DNA from: Megalonaias nervosa
Lineage: Eukaryota; Mollusca; Bivalvia; Unionida; Unionidae
Direction of reading: 5' to 3'
Assembly: GCA_016617855.1 (NCBI GenBank)
Contig: JAECUM010001154.1
Span: forward strand, 1-64,000
DNA: 64,000 bases
The notes below the pieces were generated by a model that saw only the letters and a list, made by a program, of their open reading frames with translations, was not told the DNA's origin and ran no database searches. A program made the translations under genes and the position numbers. Below, piece by piece: positions 8,753 to 21,963 of this stretch; within the stretch, counting starts at the first letter, position 1, and each line of letters begins with the position of its first letter.

Positions 8753-9454
8753 GTAAGTACTGCACACACGTCAATACAAATATTCACTTTCGTCTCGGCG
8801 GAAATATTAACGTGAGTCATGCCCGGACAAACAAACAAAATCAAAGTCAACATTAGGATTATGAGGGCGACAATAATTCACTGAGGATATCAGCTATTAT
8901 GATCTGCTCTTGAGCAAACTCAACAATGTATTTTTCTTAGATTTAAGGACAACGTAGGAGGAAAATGTTTACTATAATGAACAGTAGAACTTGTTAAAAA
9001 AAGAACACATGCCCAAAGTGTGGAAATTCGTGTCCTACTGTTTAATGTTTAATCTTTATGCTAAGCCTTAGAATAAAGGAACCCGTCCACAAAAGACGAA
9101 ACTTTACGGTACATGCCCTGCATTCCATCTCCATTCTCAGAACAAGCATGTGTTTTCTACTTGTATTCGGATGTGACCTTTGCCATGCACATGCCTACTA
9201 ACTGGATCTTTTCCCTGCCAAGAGAGTATGCCCATGATGGTTAGATTTTTGAAATTCTTTAAATCATTTAGAGTTTTGTCATCAAAAAGAAGGTGATAAT
9301 GTTATTTTCAAGCATATGTCTCAACCTTAACATATGAAGTACAAGCAAATACAAAATGCTTGTGCCTATTATACGAATCAGATATCACCTCGTAGGTTTT
9401 ATGTCATTGGACATTTCCTGTAATATAAAAATCAGTATTATATCAATGGAGACA

Positions 9455-9528
<74 letters not shown>

Positions 9529-10689
9529 TAGATAGATAGATAGATAGATAGAGAGACAGAGAGAGACACAGAGAGACAGAGACAGAGGCAGAGAGAGAGA
9601 GACGTAATGTAGTGCATCGATTATACGTCCCAGAATAATGTAGTGAGTCTCTCCATACTTAGTATTGAGAAATAAGTTTTAAGTAAAATGTGTATGTGAT
9701 TCGAAAGTTTAACGTAGTTTTAACAATTTTCACTTCATATCGCTATGATGTCTGCTGTGTGACAGTTTTTAGTTATGTCTGACACACTGGGGCTTTATGC
9801 CACAGACATCACTGGCCTACAATTGTTTAGATCTAGTCTGCTTCGGAGATAAAATGTGCTATTTATTATGGATTTTGATGTGCTGAATTCAAATATGACA
9901 ATCAAAACAACTAATTGGCTACTGTTTCCAAGATATTTAAGTTCATTGGCACTGCAAAATGCATAGATTTCCTTTTCCTGCTCAACCACCGGCGAAGATT
10001 TGTTGCACAAGTGTTCCAGCATATGTGTGGGACCTACCTCATGTCTTGATCTCCAATTTAGCTGCCAAAGCAAAGGTGATATGCTTTCTTAGCCATAGTG
10101 GTTATACTGCGCTTTTGTGATGCAAACGTCACTTCACCACAAACATAGCAGAAGTTTTCTGCATTGTTCACACAAGTACGAGGCATTTCTGCTTACTTTG
10201 GCTAAACATAATGTGTCCCTTTGCAAAATCAATCACTGACAAATAAGAGAGCACGACACTGTATGATTTCAAGAGCTGATATAGAGCAATTTGTTCAGCA
10301 GAGTGGTGTAAGCTTAGTTATGAATGCATCGTCCATGACTTCTAGGAATAACATGATGCAATTCATATCATGTGTGATGCAATACCAGCTTCAGATTGCA
10401 TCATTCACTGTTTCGCCTAAAATGCAATTACTGTCCAAACCCAATCATATATTTATTCACAGATCCAGTCAAAGATGTATTTTAGTCATTTATGGATTAA
10501 ATTGAGATCCCTTCCCTTTATAATTCACTTATTCCCCGCCATTCCCATGTCAAGGTTTGTATATACTGACCCAGTACCATAGCTTTAAAACTAGAGCCAA
10601 TCAACAATTTTAAGCATTATTTCCGTTCTCAGTGACCCAGAATTAGTACAGTTTGACTACATTTATTTCGGAAGCATTTTGGCTGTAGA
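8753..10689. other. Non-coding, with a compound microsatellite
   Basis: No supported gene. A (TA)n run at about 9459-9524 passes into (GATA)n and (GA)n to about 9600. Open frames on either strand have no recognisable domain. Confidence 0.6.
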
Positions 10690-10895
10690 CAAGTGCATGA
10701 AGTATCATGTCACACCCAGTACTATTATCCGAACACCAGGCCGACCGGTCCAAACACTAACCTCTTAACGCTCAGCGCCTATCCAGACAGCTGTTAATCC
10801 TATTTTTATGTCATTGTTATGACTGGGCCTGGGTTCGAACCTGTGACATGCGGCTTCGGAGGCGGCCGTTCCAGCCACAAGGCCACCGGAGCTGT
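10690..10895 (-). mobile_element. tRNA-headed SINE, molluscan core type
   Basis: On the minus strand, a tRNA-like head with B box GGTTCGAACCC (near 10835) is followed by a body with GCTGAGCGTTAAGAGGTTAG and GGACCGGTCGGCCTGGTGTT. The same body occurs in the SINE at 55305. It is not a functional tRNA. Confidence 0.75.
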
Positions 10896-11094
10896 CTTTA
10901 AGTATAATAATATATACTGTATTGTAATTATGAAACCTCTTTGTACAGCAGAATAGAACATGTGATTCTTTGAATAGATCTGCTGTTTCTTCGTTTAGAT
11001 ACCTATATTATAGTTTTTGATTTTTTTTTTCTGGGAGAGATATTATCACTCCTTCAATGGAGTGAGAGATGTGTGTGTATGCATATGTATGTAT

Positions 11095-11119
11095 GTATAT
11101 ATATATATATATATATATA

Positions 11120-11182
<63 letters not shown>

Positions 11183-11203
11183 ATATATATATATATATAT
11201 ATA
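11095..11203. repeat. (TA)n microsatellite
   Basis: Near-perfect TA repeat. The Ile/Tyr-repeat open frames here are artefacts. Confidence 0.95.
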
Positions 11204-11209
11204 CCTAGT

Positions 11210-12529
11210 CTCTTAAATATTCAAATCCCTCCTTCGTTGTTTTCTTTTTTCTTTTTCACCTGAAAAGAAATGAAAGCTTTATCATCTAACGTTTACTATG
11301 TCACTAACATTTTCTATCCTTAGATCCTCCAAAACTAGCACATATCTAGAAATAATAATGATTTAACTGAATTGCTCTGAAAGCAATTTAGAACAACAAA
11401 TGAGAATTGTTAATCATATTTAACAGATATAATCTTCTGGAAAATATCTAAAATATCGGTTCCCTTGCTATTGGGATCAGTAAATTTATGTTCAATAATA
11501 ACAGCCTACTGATTCTGTGTTACAGAATACATAATTATAAACTTTTTCAGATATCAAACAAAACGTGAAAATACATTTTCCAATTTATTATGAAACATTG
11601 TTTCAAACTGTATCAAAGACATTTGAGTATGAGTAAACCCCATATGTGTTCCGACGTGGCGACGCTCAATGCTACATTTTGCACGTGTATTGGGCAATAA
11701 ACGATACAGGCAAAACAACACCATTCCAAAAATCTATTGTAGGGCCAATGGATGTTAATTGATAGCGAACATACTGTCTGCTTACCTTACCAGGTGGTAC
11801 ATAAGCTATTCATGATAAACGGATGATACTAAATATTTGTTCTCTTAAATATTGACCTCTCCACTAATGGATGAAGACTAACGATAATACTTCCTTTGTG
11901 GGACTACAAGTTAGTCCATTGTTTAAATCTACAAAATTTCCTGCATGCGAGGAATATTACACAAATGTAATAGAGTTTCTTATGACACTTAGACACAAAG
12001 GAAATCAACATTCATATGGTCATGTTCAACGTATAAAATACAATATTGCCAGACCATCATACAGAACTGATAACATAAATTTATATGGTAATCATTCAAT
12101 TAGTAAACTTGTCAGCTTCATAATGTAGCGTGTTTTTGACATTCGTACCCAGTAATAGATTTAGAAGGATTACGCGAAATGTGTAGCAAATTTCATTGAA
12201 GATTTTGTCGACTGCTAAAGTAATATTTTTTACGCGACAATGATATCTTTTCCTGTGCTAAAATAACGTGCACTACCTATTTAATTAACCATATTTATTA
12301 TCTTCATAGAATCATTAACAAGGAACACAGTTGCAGCACAATTGTTTCTTGCTTCTTTCCAAAGCACCAGTGTTTTGAAGGGAAAGTAGCTCGTGAAATG
12401 CTAAGACACAATACAACAGTAACAACACAGTTTCATATTAAGTCTAATACTGGAAACTTATATACAAATGTTTCAGTCACTGAAATGCTGAAATGCGTTC
12501 TCTCATCGCCCACCACAAGCACACATTTA

Positions 12530-12580
<51 letters not shown>

Positions 12581-14890
12581 GATTGTCACGTACCCGAAGA
12601 ATTAAACCATGCCCTAGCCTTCGTCCAGCTCTTTAATGTCAGGGGCAAAAGATGAAACAAACTCACCTCCATTGATAACACAGCATAATAGGTGCTGTGT
12701 GAAGTCGGAAATTCATCTTTACATGCAAACATGTTGTGTAGTTTCTCAACTGAACATCTGCACAGATTAAAATAATCTTCAGTTTTAAAAGAACACATAA
12801 AGATCATTAGATAACACTGCCGTATTTATTTTCAAGAAAACCACCCGTACATGAGATTTACATGCGAATCTATGGACTGAATGACACGTGTTCATCTCAC
12901 CCACTGTGCGCTCACATCATTCTACACATTGTGCATAGCAATTGCCTTACAAAACGGATTTAATCTATATACGCTCTCAAATCCACACGTAACCCACGTT
13001 TAAGTAAATATATCCGTTGCCTGAAGCGTAATTAAGGTACTCGTTATATAAATTACATTAGAACCATATATAAATCTTACACATACCTCTATGGTACGAA
13101 ATCCATATGAAATTTACTTACATGTACGCACGATCCAAACACATGAAAAAATTTGTGTATGATATCTATAAATACAAGTAAAGACTAGATTAAAGCAAAG
13201 ACTTGTATGTTTCGCTAGAAATAAACCAATGGACATAAGTATGATTTATTCGTCTTTGAATGCATTAAAATGAAGGTGAATATGATTTTGAAATACTTTG
13301 ACAGGTCATTTGATATTTGCCGTGCGGGCTGAAATGCGTTCGCATTCAGAATACACATGTATTAAAGCGGGTTCAGTAACACCATTGCACCATAACTGGA
13401 CCCCTATCTCTGAATCAATTGTCTGTGGTCTGTCCTAGTATGTTCCTGAATCTTGTCAGTTGCAAAATGCAGCGCAGCGCGCACGGCACTGAGTCAGAGA
13501 AGGGCGGGCGACATATGTTAATATTATGTCGCATATCCTACTATTTCAGGAGGAGTGATTATAATAATGATGATGGAAATGACAAATTTGACAAAGAGAA
13601 CAACAGATGCAATAACAAGACGAACAAAGGCAATCATTATTGTCGTCGTCAACTTTGGAGCATTTGTAGTCTGTGTTCTCTTCGCTAATAGTTTACTTGT
13701 TTTCATGGCAGTAATATGACAGATCATATTAGTACTTGTGTAGCCACATTTGTTAATACACGTTTTCTTTTCAATACACGGTCGTTATTCTTCCAGTTGT
13801 CGACTACAACGAAGGGTAAAAGCAATGGTTTGTATATACAAACAGTTAAGGACCACAAGAGATGCCTGTAGTTTGTACAAACAGTCTCAGTACAAACACA
13901 TGAACAAGTACATATACATCTACATAGAGTAAATGTAATGTAATCAAGTATGAGGTTATAAATATGCACTTTACATTCTGACATTGTTTTGCAACATTGA
14001 TGAGAAAATGATTTCCCAAATTTTTATAAGCTTATCAAACTTATTTCTCTACATCAATATATTCCTTTCGTCCTGTATTTAAAGGATATATTAAACAACA
14101 ACTGTTCATTCTGCCAATGTGATCCTAAATTCCCAATTGTATTGCGTCCATGTTCATTAGTTGTCAAAATATAAAGTACGTATTGCAAACAAATAAAGCT
14201 TGGAAAACGACGTAGAATGCTTCTGGACATCACTGGAGCAATGCAAACATGCTATACTTACTTGGTATAAATGGTTTCATGAAACCGTTAATAAAGTCGA
14301 ACATTTTCCATATACTCAACATTTGCAGAAACTATTTTCCTCTTCCAGAACATAAAATACCCTCAGTGTGCCTCATTTTTAGCTATCTTCCGTGAATAAA
14401 CCGGATATCCGATATGGATATGTCTACCGATACACAGAAAACTTCTCTAGAGTGGTAACTTAAGAACATTATTAATCCAGTACTAAAATCGCATAAACGG
14501 GTAATGAGACTATTATAACGGGGAGAGATGAAACTAACTATTTATTTTTATAAAACCATGCGGATATCAAATTAGCACAGTCAAAATCAAATTGACGAGA
14601 GTTACACAGGGTTGGGTAGAAGTCAAATAGTGCACTTCACTTCCGTACTATGTGAAGTGTTTATATCGGAGTTAGATAATATTCCATAACGGAAAGGTGA
14701 CTTCACTAACTTTCACTAGATGGTTTTATATACCTCTCCTGTTAAATTAAAGGAAGGAGAAAAACACCAGTTTAGGAAATTAACAAAGGTTCATACGCGG
14801 TCGTACCGCACTCTGTTAGCACAAACAAAACGTGAAATTTAGCGAAAAATAACTTATACCTAATAGTTTATGAGCACATGAAGAATAGAA
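11210..14890. other. No gene recognised
   Basis: AT-rich intron-like or intergenic sequence. A (CT)n run lies at about 12536-12580. Open frames at 11871-12128 and 12398-12655 show no family signature or splice context, so I do not call them. Confidence 0.5.
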
Positions 14891-14897
14891 GCCTTCT

Positions 14898-16290
14898 TTA
14901 TATATTATTCATAATCGTGCAAGTTTCGCATTCATACAGAAGGGTCTGCAACACGTTAGCTGTGTACACTTTACGTTTTGTTTGTAGACTGGTGCCTCTA
15001 CTCTCCTTCACACTTACGCGTAGTCTGCCAAAGAACACGCTTGTTTTAGCAGCTCCTGCATTGGTTTCATCATCGACGTGGACTGGACGTAATTGCACGT
15101 GAAGTCTGCTTCTGATAAAGGTGAACTTGTCCACTGCCTTGAGGGTTTTGCCATTTACTGTCATGGTTATCTGCACCTAAGACTTTCTTAGTGCATGTCT
15201 GGGCATCGCTTGGTACTACTTATGAGTCTGAAAGATCTCAAGCTGAAGAGAAGTGGTCCATACTGTGTTGTATGTCAGACTCTGATTTTGCAGTCCTCAC
15301 TAAATAGGAGATCACGAACAGTCAGTTAAAGACTTGGTCGAGGCCTGTACTCATCTGAGATTGAACAGCTTGCCGTCAGTTCAGTATCTGATGTCAGTGT
15401 CATACTCACGGAAGGCATCAATAGGTATGGCGGAGTACGTCATACCGAGAAGCGATTTGCTAAAACACAGACTTCCGTGACTCCACATGTGACTGGGAAT
15501 GGTTTCGTTTGGCTAAGACTCCACATGTGACTTTGCATGTTTCAGATTGACTCCACATCATCCACAACTAGATCAGCATGCTATCATGGAATCGCCTAAT
15601 TATGACAATGAATATCGCTCGGCAACCGAATTATTTCACCATGTTCTTGCAAATGCTTCAACAGCTGACTGTGTCAAAGGCTTTTGTCAGGTCAATGAAT
15701 TTTGTATATAGGTTGAAGTTCTGCTCCTGGCATTTCTCCTGGAGTTGACGAGCTGCAAACACTATGTATATGGCCCGTCATCCTATCGTGAAACCATACT
15801 GACTCTCTGGCAGGATCGATGTCAAGTACAGTAGGATTTAACATACTTCTGGCAAGGATCTTGCCAGTTATTAATAGCAAAGAGATGCTACATGGTTGTC
15901 ATAAGACGGTCTGTCGCGTATCCGCTTGTGCAAACGGACTATAGGTGCATCCGTGTACTCCCTGAGCCCACAATAATTGGAAGAGTTCTATCAGTGTAAA
16001 CTTCTGCTGGTATAACGTCTGCTCAAGAACTTTGCCATTTGACAGCAGGTGGATTGATTTCACAAATTCAGTCAGCTCTGGAGGATCGGCAAGTGATATG
16101 TTGAATTTTACTTGTGGTACTCGATCAATTGCCTCTTCGCTGATAGATGACGCATTCTTATCAGACACCATGTAATCAAACCATTCCAGACATGGATCCT
16201 GTCTCCGAATAAGTTTCTGTAATCTTCGCTTCATCAAACGGCACTCAGAATAGCCAGTCATGTTTACTAAGCGCAACAACAAGTATTTAT
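14898..16290 (-). pseudogene. LINE (non-LTR retrotransposon) reverse transcriptase remnant
   Basis: Reading leftward, fragments follow the usual order of a LINE reverse transcriptase: A-I-D-R-V-P-Q-V (16160-16130 area); a Gly-Lys-Ile-Leu-Ala-Arg block near 15870; a block matching the region just before the catalytic motif near 15400, where the expected F-A-D-D core is mutated; and a C-terminal block (M-T-V-N-G-K-T-L-K-A-V-D-K-F-T at 15170, then L-Q-T-L-L-Y-E-C-E-T). Many frameshifts and stops. The 5' end with the endonuclease is absent. The clade is not assigned. Confidence 0.8.
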
Positions 16291-18970
16291 TGAGCCAAAT
16301 CGTTCTTTGAGATAATATATTTCACTAACTTAGTTTTGTAACCCATCCCACATATGCTCCTCACATATTAAATTACCATACTCACAAAGAGTCATCCAAG
16401 TGTCACAATGTAAACTCGATCACAAATATCTTGTTTGTCTTTTGATATGACTAAGTTTGGCCAGCATAATTTTGAAACTGCCATTGTATTGAATTTGACC
16501 ACCACATGGATAATGCAACTTCAAAGTGTCATGAAAGTCAATCTCCCCATCTATCATTGTATGAACAAATATAATCAGGAGAGATTATGAATAAGCAGAC
16601 GGAGTGCATTGCAACATATTCGATACTAGCGAAACACAGTCGGCATGCAAATGAAAGTAAAAGTAAACTGACCGTTTCTTTGGTTTCTACAGAAACAACT
16701 ACACATAATATCACAGAAAACAAATAAAGATTATATTTCATCTAGGTATCTACTACATTTGGTACCAATTACAATTGATGTTTCCTTAAGCGCTTCAGTG
16801 CAATACATCTATTTGTTCTATGCTGACTCCACATAATATGACATCTGTACAACTGCACTGGCAGATAAACACTACACGGAGTTTAATGCAAATCTAAATT
16901 AGTCTTGCTGGTACATTAGCTTAAGGAAATTGTTGTCTTAAGGAATATCATCATCAACTCCTAATCATCAATTGGGAAGCACACATTCGTTAAAATGAGT
17001 CCTGGCAAAACATTCTACATAGAAATCGTTCAGAATAAACACTCCTATTCGTTATGCGGTACGAAATGATAACTCATAAGAAATCGAATGATTTATGAAT
17101 ATTTCTTTATAAAATTCTTCCATAATTCTGAGGTTAAACTCTTAACAATTTGTTTGATTTTTAATCCCTTAGAAATGAACAAGAATTACAGAAAGTAAGA
17201 TGGGAAAGCTTCCTGAGACGAACATCTTTAGAAATAATTGACTGTAAGTTGGGTTTCTAAACAGCTAAAGGTGATGAAATAATATATAAGGATAGATGTG
17301 TCGATCTTTAATTCCGAAGTAAAGCAAACTTTCTTACTACAAATGAGACGAAATTATCACAATTCGTCGTTCGCACAGTGGCCAAGTGACAACGACAGCA
17401 AACGCCCATTTTCTTTATCGCAGACTGCACTTGTAATGACTATTAATAACCCGGAACTATTGTAAGATGATACATACATATATTACCGTAAATTCTACTT
17501 ATTTATGAATGAGGGAGCCATTTGACGATGAAATACACTAAATATCAACTGACAAATTTATCATTTTGTCCACACTGTGCCCAATCTAATCAATTTAGCG
17601 ATGCAATGTTGTAGCTATGAAGATTTATGTCGTAATGGTAATCTACATGTGGAAATGAAGATTTCAAAATTAAGTTTTGAAAAGGAACTATATATAGAAA
17701 TATATCGCCCACTGACAGATGTTCCGGTCCGAGATCTTAATATGCTGTTGAGATATTTGAATCATCAAATGACAATCTTGTTCCTTCAATGAAACGAAGC
17801 AACGCATGCATTTTAATTTGAGTAGATAATTTTCTGTCAATAGGTGGCTAAGATTGGGGTAGGAATAGAGACAGATTTATGATTCTTATTTATCAAGGAA
17901 TCAAGAACAAAGCACGACTATGGAACATATCTGATATCGACCACTGATGAAAAGAAATAGTGTAAAACACATATGCACTATTGCAGCCAAGTTTAGAGAA
18001 ATCTCGCGAGAAAAAGTTTTTTAAAGATCGAGGTCGAGAATGTAATATCGTGGAAATCATTTATGGTCTAAAATATTTGCATTCAAAATAACAAAATTTC
18101 GTATCTTTCTCTTACTGCGAGAACGATAACCCTCAAGATTTAGTACAACAATTAGATATTCAAGGCTAGAGCGCAAAGTACAAAATGTTTTGATATTCAG
18201 TGATTGTGAAAGTCACATTATACAATATCATATTTATTGGGTTGTTTAGATATGACTACTCTAAGTTCCATGCATATTTCAGTCATATTTGCATATTTAT
18301 GATGAAAGTCAATGCACTAGTTATAAGTTTAGATGCACCAGGACTTACTTTTGTTGTAAATAAACGTTCCGATACAGTACGAATCACACTTGTTCTTTTT
18401 GTCATCCTATGCAAAGGATGAGCTCAATGCATATTTCGTTGTCTAGTTAGGTTTCAGTGCTGCATTCTATCGAATACATGTAGTATTCTTTACTGCTTAG
18501 CCAGTCTGCTAGACAAATCATAGAAAACAATTTATTGATTTCCTTAGGAACTGCAATATGATGTAATAACTGCTGTTTGGGTCAATTCCTGTAGTGTTAA
18601 CTAAAAGAGATCACAAGACTCGCAGCTATTTGATAAAGTTGTTCATTCTGACTTTTTTTGCAGCATTGTAGTATAGCTGCGACGTTTTGATACGGTGTTT
18701 ACTGAGCGTTATGCATCATGGTACGATCTGCTTTATAGAAAACGGCGACGTATGTGGATTATCATGTGATGCCAATGGTAATAAGGGTAAGGTCCATGCA
18801 CAGGGATTGACATGTCATAATAATTAAATGATGACGATTTTTATGTTTGAGCTAGTTAGGATACATTTCTACAAACAAGTCATTGTTTCATTTGTAAATA
18901 CCAATATGGTTGGTGTTTCGTCTGATACTTCACACCCCATTTTTGGTACTTTGAAATTTATGCTGGGGTG
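16291..18970. other. No gene recognised
   Basis: AT-rich sequence leading to the Polinton target site. No splice-bounded exon or domain was found. Confidence 0.5.
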
Positions 18971-18975
18971 ATAGG
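18971..18975. repeat. Target-site duplication of Polinton-1, left
   Basis: ATAGG immediately precedes the left terminal inverted repeat and is repeated at 35619-35623 immediately after the right one. Polintons usually make 6-bp duplications; only five bases match here. Confidence 0.7.
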
Positions 18976-19314
18976 AGTAGTATACATATATGAGGTTCCT
19001 AATTCTAGAGACCCCCCCTACCCCACAAAACTTTATACGTTAAAATTTTTGTCAGCATCCTTTCTTAGCTTCAAATGATGACTTTCATATTTCTGACAAA
19101 ATATGTTTTGTCCAGGGTAGGGAGTCTCTGGGATTAGGAACAACTCATCTATGTATACTACTATTACAATCCCTATACTTATTTTATAGTTTAGACAAAA
19201 TTTCATATTAAACAATATATATAATGTATCACTATAATCCAATCCGACATGTTGGATTTGATCTGACAAACAAATTTTGTAAGAGCTTTAATTCGATTAG
19301 GGCAGCCTCAAGCT
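18976..19314 (+). repeat. Polinton-1 left terminal inverted repeat
   Basis: Pairs with 35273-35618; begins AGTAGTATACATATATGAGG. Similarity ends at CTCAAGCT. Confidence 0.95.
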
Positions 19315-19541
19315 ATACTGGTATAAAACCTAAACTAACAATCGATTGTATTAAAAATGTTGGTTACTATATATCACCAAAATATGGGTCATTATGGTTA
19401 TTCGCGACTGAAAATGATATGAGAATAGTAGGTTGGGCAGATGATGTGATGACATTTATTGACAATATAGTTGATATTTTATTTGATAACGATATTACTA
19501 CTATAAATAAAACAGTAAAAAAAAATATTTCGAAATCATAA
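19224..19541 (+). CDS. Hypothetical protein starting inside the left terminal repeat, 105 aa
   Basis: The frame starts in the terminal repeat and leaves it at residue 30, then runs Y-T-G-I-K-P-K-L-T-I-D to a Lys-rich end. Aromatic and beta-rich in the middle (Y-G-S-L-W-L-F-A-T). No family recognised. It reads inward from the end opposite the fibre gene. It could be a real terminal gene or chance. Confidence 0.35.
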   Translation: MYHYNPIRHVGFDLTNKFCKSFNSIRAASSYTGIKPKLTIDCIKNVGYYISPKYGSLWLFATENDMRIVGWADDVMTFIDNIVDILFDNDITTINKTVKKNISKS

Positions 19542-19559
19542 TAATAAAATATTTTTACA

Positions 19560-20200
19560 AAACATATAATCACAGCACAACCCCATGTGAACTCCTAGGT
19601 TGTCAAACAACATCCTAGCAAGTTCAGGGGCATTTGAATTAATCCCCATGTCACCCCCTAGGTTGCCAAAGGACATCCTAGCAGGATCAGAGGAAATTCG
19701 AAATCAGACGAAACAGACAGCACAGTTTAACCCCATATGATCCCCTAGGTTGCCAAAGGACATTTCGGTAAACTTATCCTAGGACAGGCACAGTTTATCC
19801 CCATGTGACCCCCTAGGGTGCCAAAGGACATCCTAGCAGGATCAGAGGAAATTCGAAAGACGAAGCAGACAGCACAGTTTTATACAACCCCATGTGATCC
19901 CCTAGGTTGTCAAAGAACATCCTAGCAGGATCAGAGATTACATATCAACTTATCCTAGGACAGCACAGTTTAACCCCATGTGATCCCCTAGGTTGTCAAG
20001 GAACATCCTAGCAGGATCAGAGGTTACATATAAACTTAATTCTAAGAACTTTAACTCTAGAACAGCACATTTACATATAAAATTAATTCTAAGAACTTAT
20101 AACTTTAGGACAGCACAGTTACATATAAACTTAATTCTAAGAACTTTAACTCTAGTACAGCACAGTTACATATAAACTTATCTTAAGGACAACACAAACA
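19560..20200. repeat. Two adjoining tandem arrays
   Basis: First array (to about 20035): five or six copies with CCCCATGTGATCCCCTAGGTTG and CATCCTAGCAGGATCAGAGG. Second (about 20025-20190): about four copies of a 45-bp unit with ACATATAAACTTAATTCTAAGAACTTTAAC and ACAGCACAG. The first motif recurs inverted at 47590-47665. The arrays follow the terminal repeat in a gene-free stretch. Confidence 0.85.
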
Positions 20201-20204
20201 TGCC

Positions 20205-20465
20205 TTCTCTACGTTTCAATAGAAATTTGCACACTCTCCCCCATAATCAACCCAGGGAGTGCAAAAGTGCACCCACCACGTGTTGACATGGTGGGAGAGT
20301 GTGCAAATTTCTATTGAAACGTAGAAGGGCTAGCGGCGCCCCACTAAATAAGAAAATTTTTGGCATTAAAATCGCTCTCGCCGACAATGTGCCGGTCACG
20401 AGAATCGAACCACGGACCTCGAGCATGAAAATCCAACGCGTTAGCAATCGGCCACAGGACTTCAT
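20205..20465 (-). mobile_element. tRNA-headed SINE with a 30-bp hairpin tail
   Basis: On the minus strand a tRNA-like head (TGGCCGATTGCTAACGCGTT; B box GGTTCGATTC near 20403) is followed by a body ending in perfect 30-bp inverted arms at 20211-20240 and 20293-20322, loop 52 nt. It was inserted into Polinton-1 after the element integrated, or carried with it. Confidence 0.65.
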
Positions 20466-20937
20466 TATATATATGTTAAAAAAATTATTATATAGTTACC
20501 GAACAGCATTACATTTTTTTGATTTTGAAAACACGAAATTTTGTATTATATTTTTTGATTCTGAAAACATTATTATAAATAAATCGAAAAATACATGATT
20601 TTTGATTTTATATTGTTCAGAAAAACTAAATCCTAATGTTGGCTAAACATAGTCTGTATAAGATCGACCGTTTCCAAGGATTGCTAACGAGTAGGCTGAA
20701 TGAAATACAAAGACGTTATATATACATTACTTAAATAACACTCGCTTACAAGTGGAGGCTAAACTGCAGACAAAAAGATAAAGATCTGATTCTGAAAACA
20801 TTTTTATAAATAAATCGAGAAAAAACATGATTTTTGATTTTATATTGTACAGAAAAACGAATTCACTCTATGCAATATATAAGATCGACCATTGCCAAGG
20901 ATACCAATCAGTAAGTTGGCTGAATGACTACCTAGCG

Positions 20938-21025
<88 letters not shown>

Positions 21026-21500
21026 TACTGCAGAGAAATAATCAATAATGGGTTTTTAGGTAAATGACATAGCATATATACTAGCTTACAAGTCGAGGCT
21101 AAACTGCAGACAAAAAGATAAAGATCTGCCATTGCATTATGCGCCTGCAGATCAGAGTTTATCTTGTTTGTTTTACTGATTCCTTTTAGCAAAACTGCGC
21201 AAACCAAGATCTTCTGGTGCATTATACGACAGCATATTTGAGTCTGTGCAGTTGGACTTAACTTATAAGCGAGAATCTACAATTACTATGTTATCTATGC
21301 AAGAGGAATTGCTAGTTATAATAAAGAACTGCTACCAGGATTTGTAGGTCTTAAAATTACCATCAGATTTTAGATACATTTCATTAGCCAAAAAAAAAAA
21401 TACGAAACAGTATATATGCTATGTTTGAATACTACAAAAGATTTTAAACTTAGCTGGAACTGTATTATCTCCCTTTTAAAAACAGATATGGTATACAGAG
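20466..21500. repeat. Tandem duplication with (TA)n expansion
   Basis: Two diverged copies lie end to end (about 20557-20788 and 20789-21129). Both contain ATGATTTTTGATTTTATATTG and GAGGCTAAACTGCAGACAAAAAG. The second has a (TA)n run at about 20940-21021. No gene seen; 21130-21500 is unremarkable AT-rich sequence. Confidence 0.7.
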
Positions 21501-21896
21501 TTATATTTCTTGACCAACACACAATATTTCAACTGTCGCTATCAAGTACAATGTACTGTCATGATTGTACAAATAAAATTTAATTCTACCAGATACTTTA
21601 CGACGACATTCAAATAGTTCTTTCATTGCTATCTTACTGAGAAGATACTTACTACCTTTTGCAAAAACCTTCGACCTATCTAGGTCTATGTTGATTTTTG
21701 TATACTGATCCTGGCTTATCGGATTATGAAAATTGTCATATTTTAGTGCAAGCTCGTCTCGCAAACTTTCGAGATAATTAAAATATTTGCTATCGTCTGA
21801 TCTGATAAGGGAGAGTTTGATTCTGTCAAATTTACTAAAACAAATACCTGAAATTTCATCGTTAAATTCAAATGATAATTGCTGGTTATTAACCAT
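21501..21896 (-). CDS. Hypothetical Polinton-1 protein, 131 aa
   Basis: Open frame starting M-V-N-N-Q-Q-L-S-F-E-F, ending A-T-V-E-I-L-C-V-G-Q-E-I. Mixed alpha/beta with a basic middle; no motif recognised. Same strand as the polymerase, 67 bp beyond its end, so probably a genuine element gene. Confidence 0.5.
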   Translation of the reverse strand: MVNNQQLSFEFNDEISGICFSKFDRIKLSLIRSDDSKYFNYLESLRDELALKYDNFHNPISQDQYTKINIDLDRSKVFAKGSKYLLSKIAMKELFECRRKVSGRIKFYLYNHDSTLYLIATVEILCVGQEI

Positions 21897-21963
21897 TATT
21901 TTTTTTTATTTTGCTATTAACTCCATCTGCTAATGTTAAATTTTCAAACATTATTTCTAATGT

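Noticed and set aside
11017..11263. Open frames of repeated Ile-Tyr, also at other (TA)n runs
   Set aside because: They are pure translations of dinucleotide repeats with no flanking coding sequence.
12398..12655. 85-residue frame spanning a CT microsatellite
   Set aside because: About a quarter is Ser-Leu repeat and no domain or splice signal supports it.
19560..20200. Possible CRISPR array
   Set aside because: Units are contiguous, with no unique spacers of even length, and the setting is a eukaryotic transposon.
20380..20465. Genuine tRNA gene
   Set aside because: A and B boxes are present but the arms do not pair well and a SINE body follows; the same holds for 10830, 47375 and 55309.
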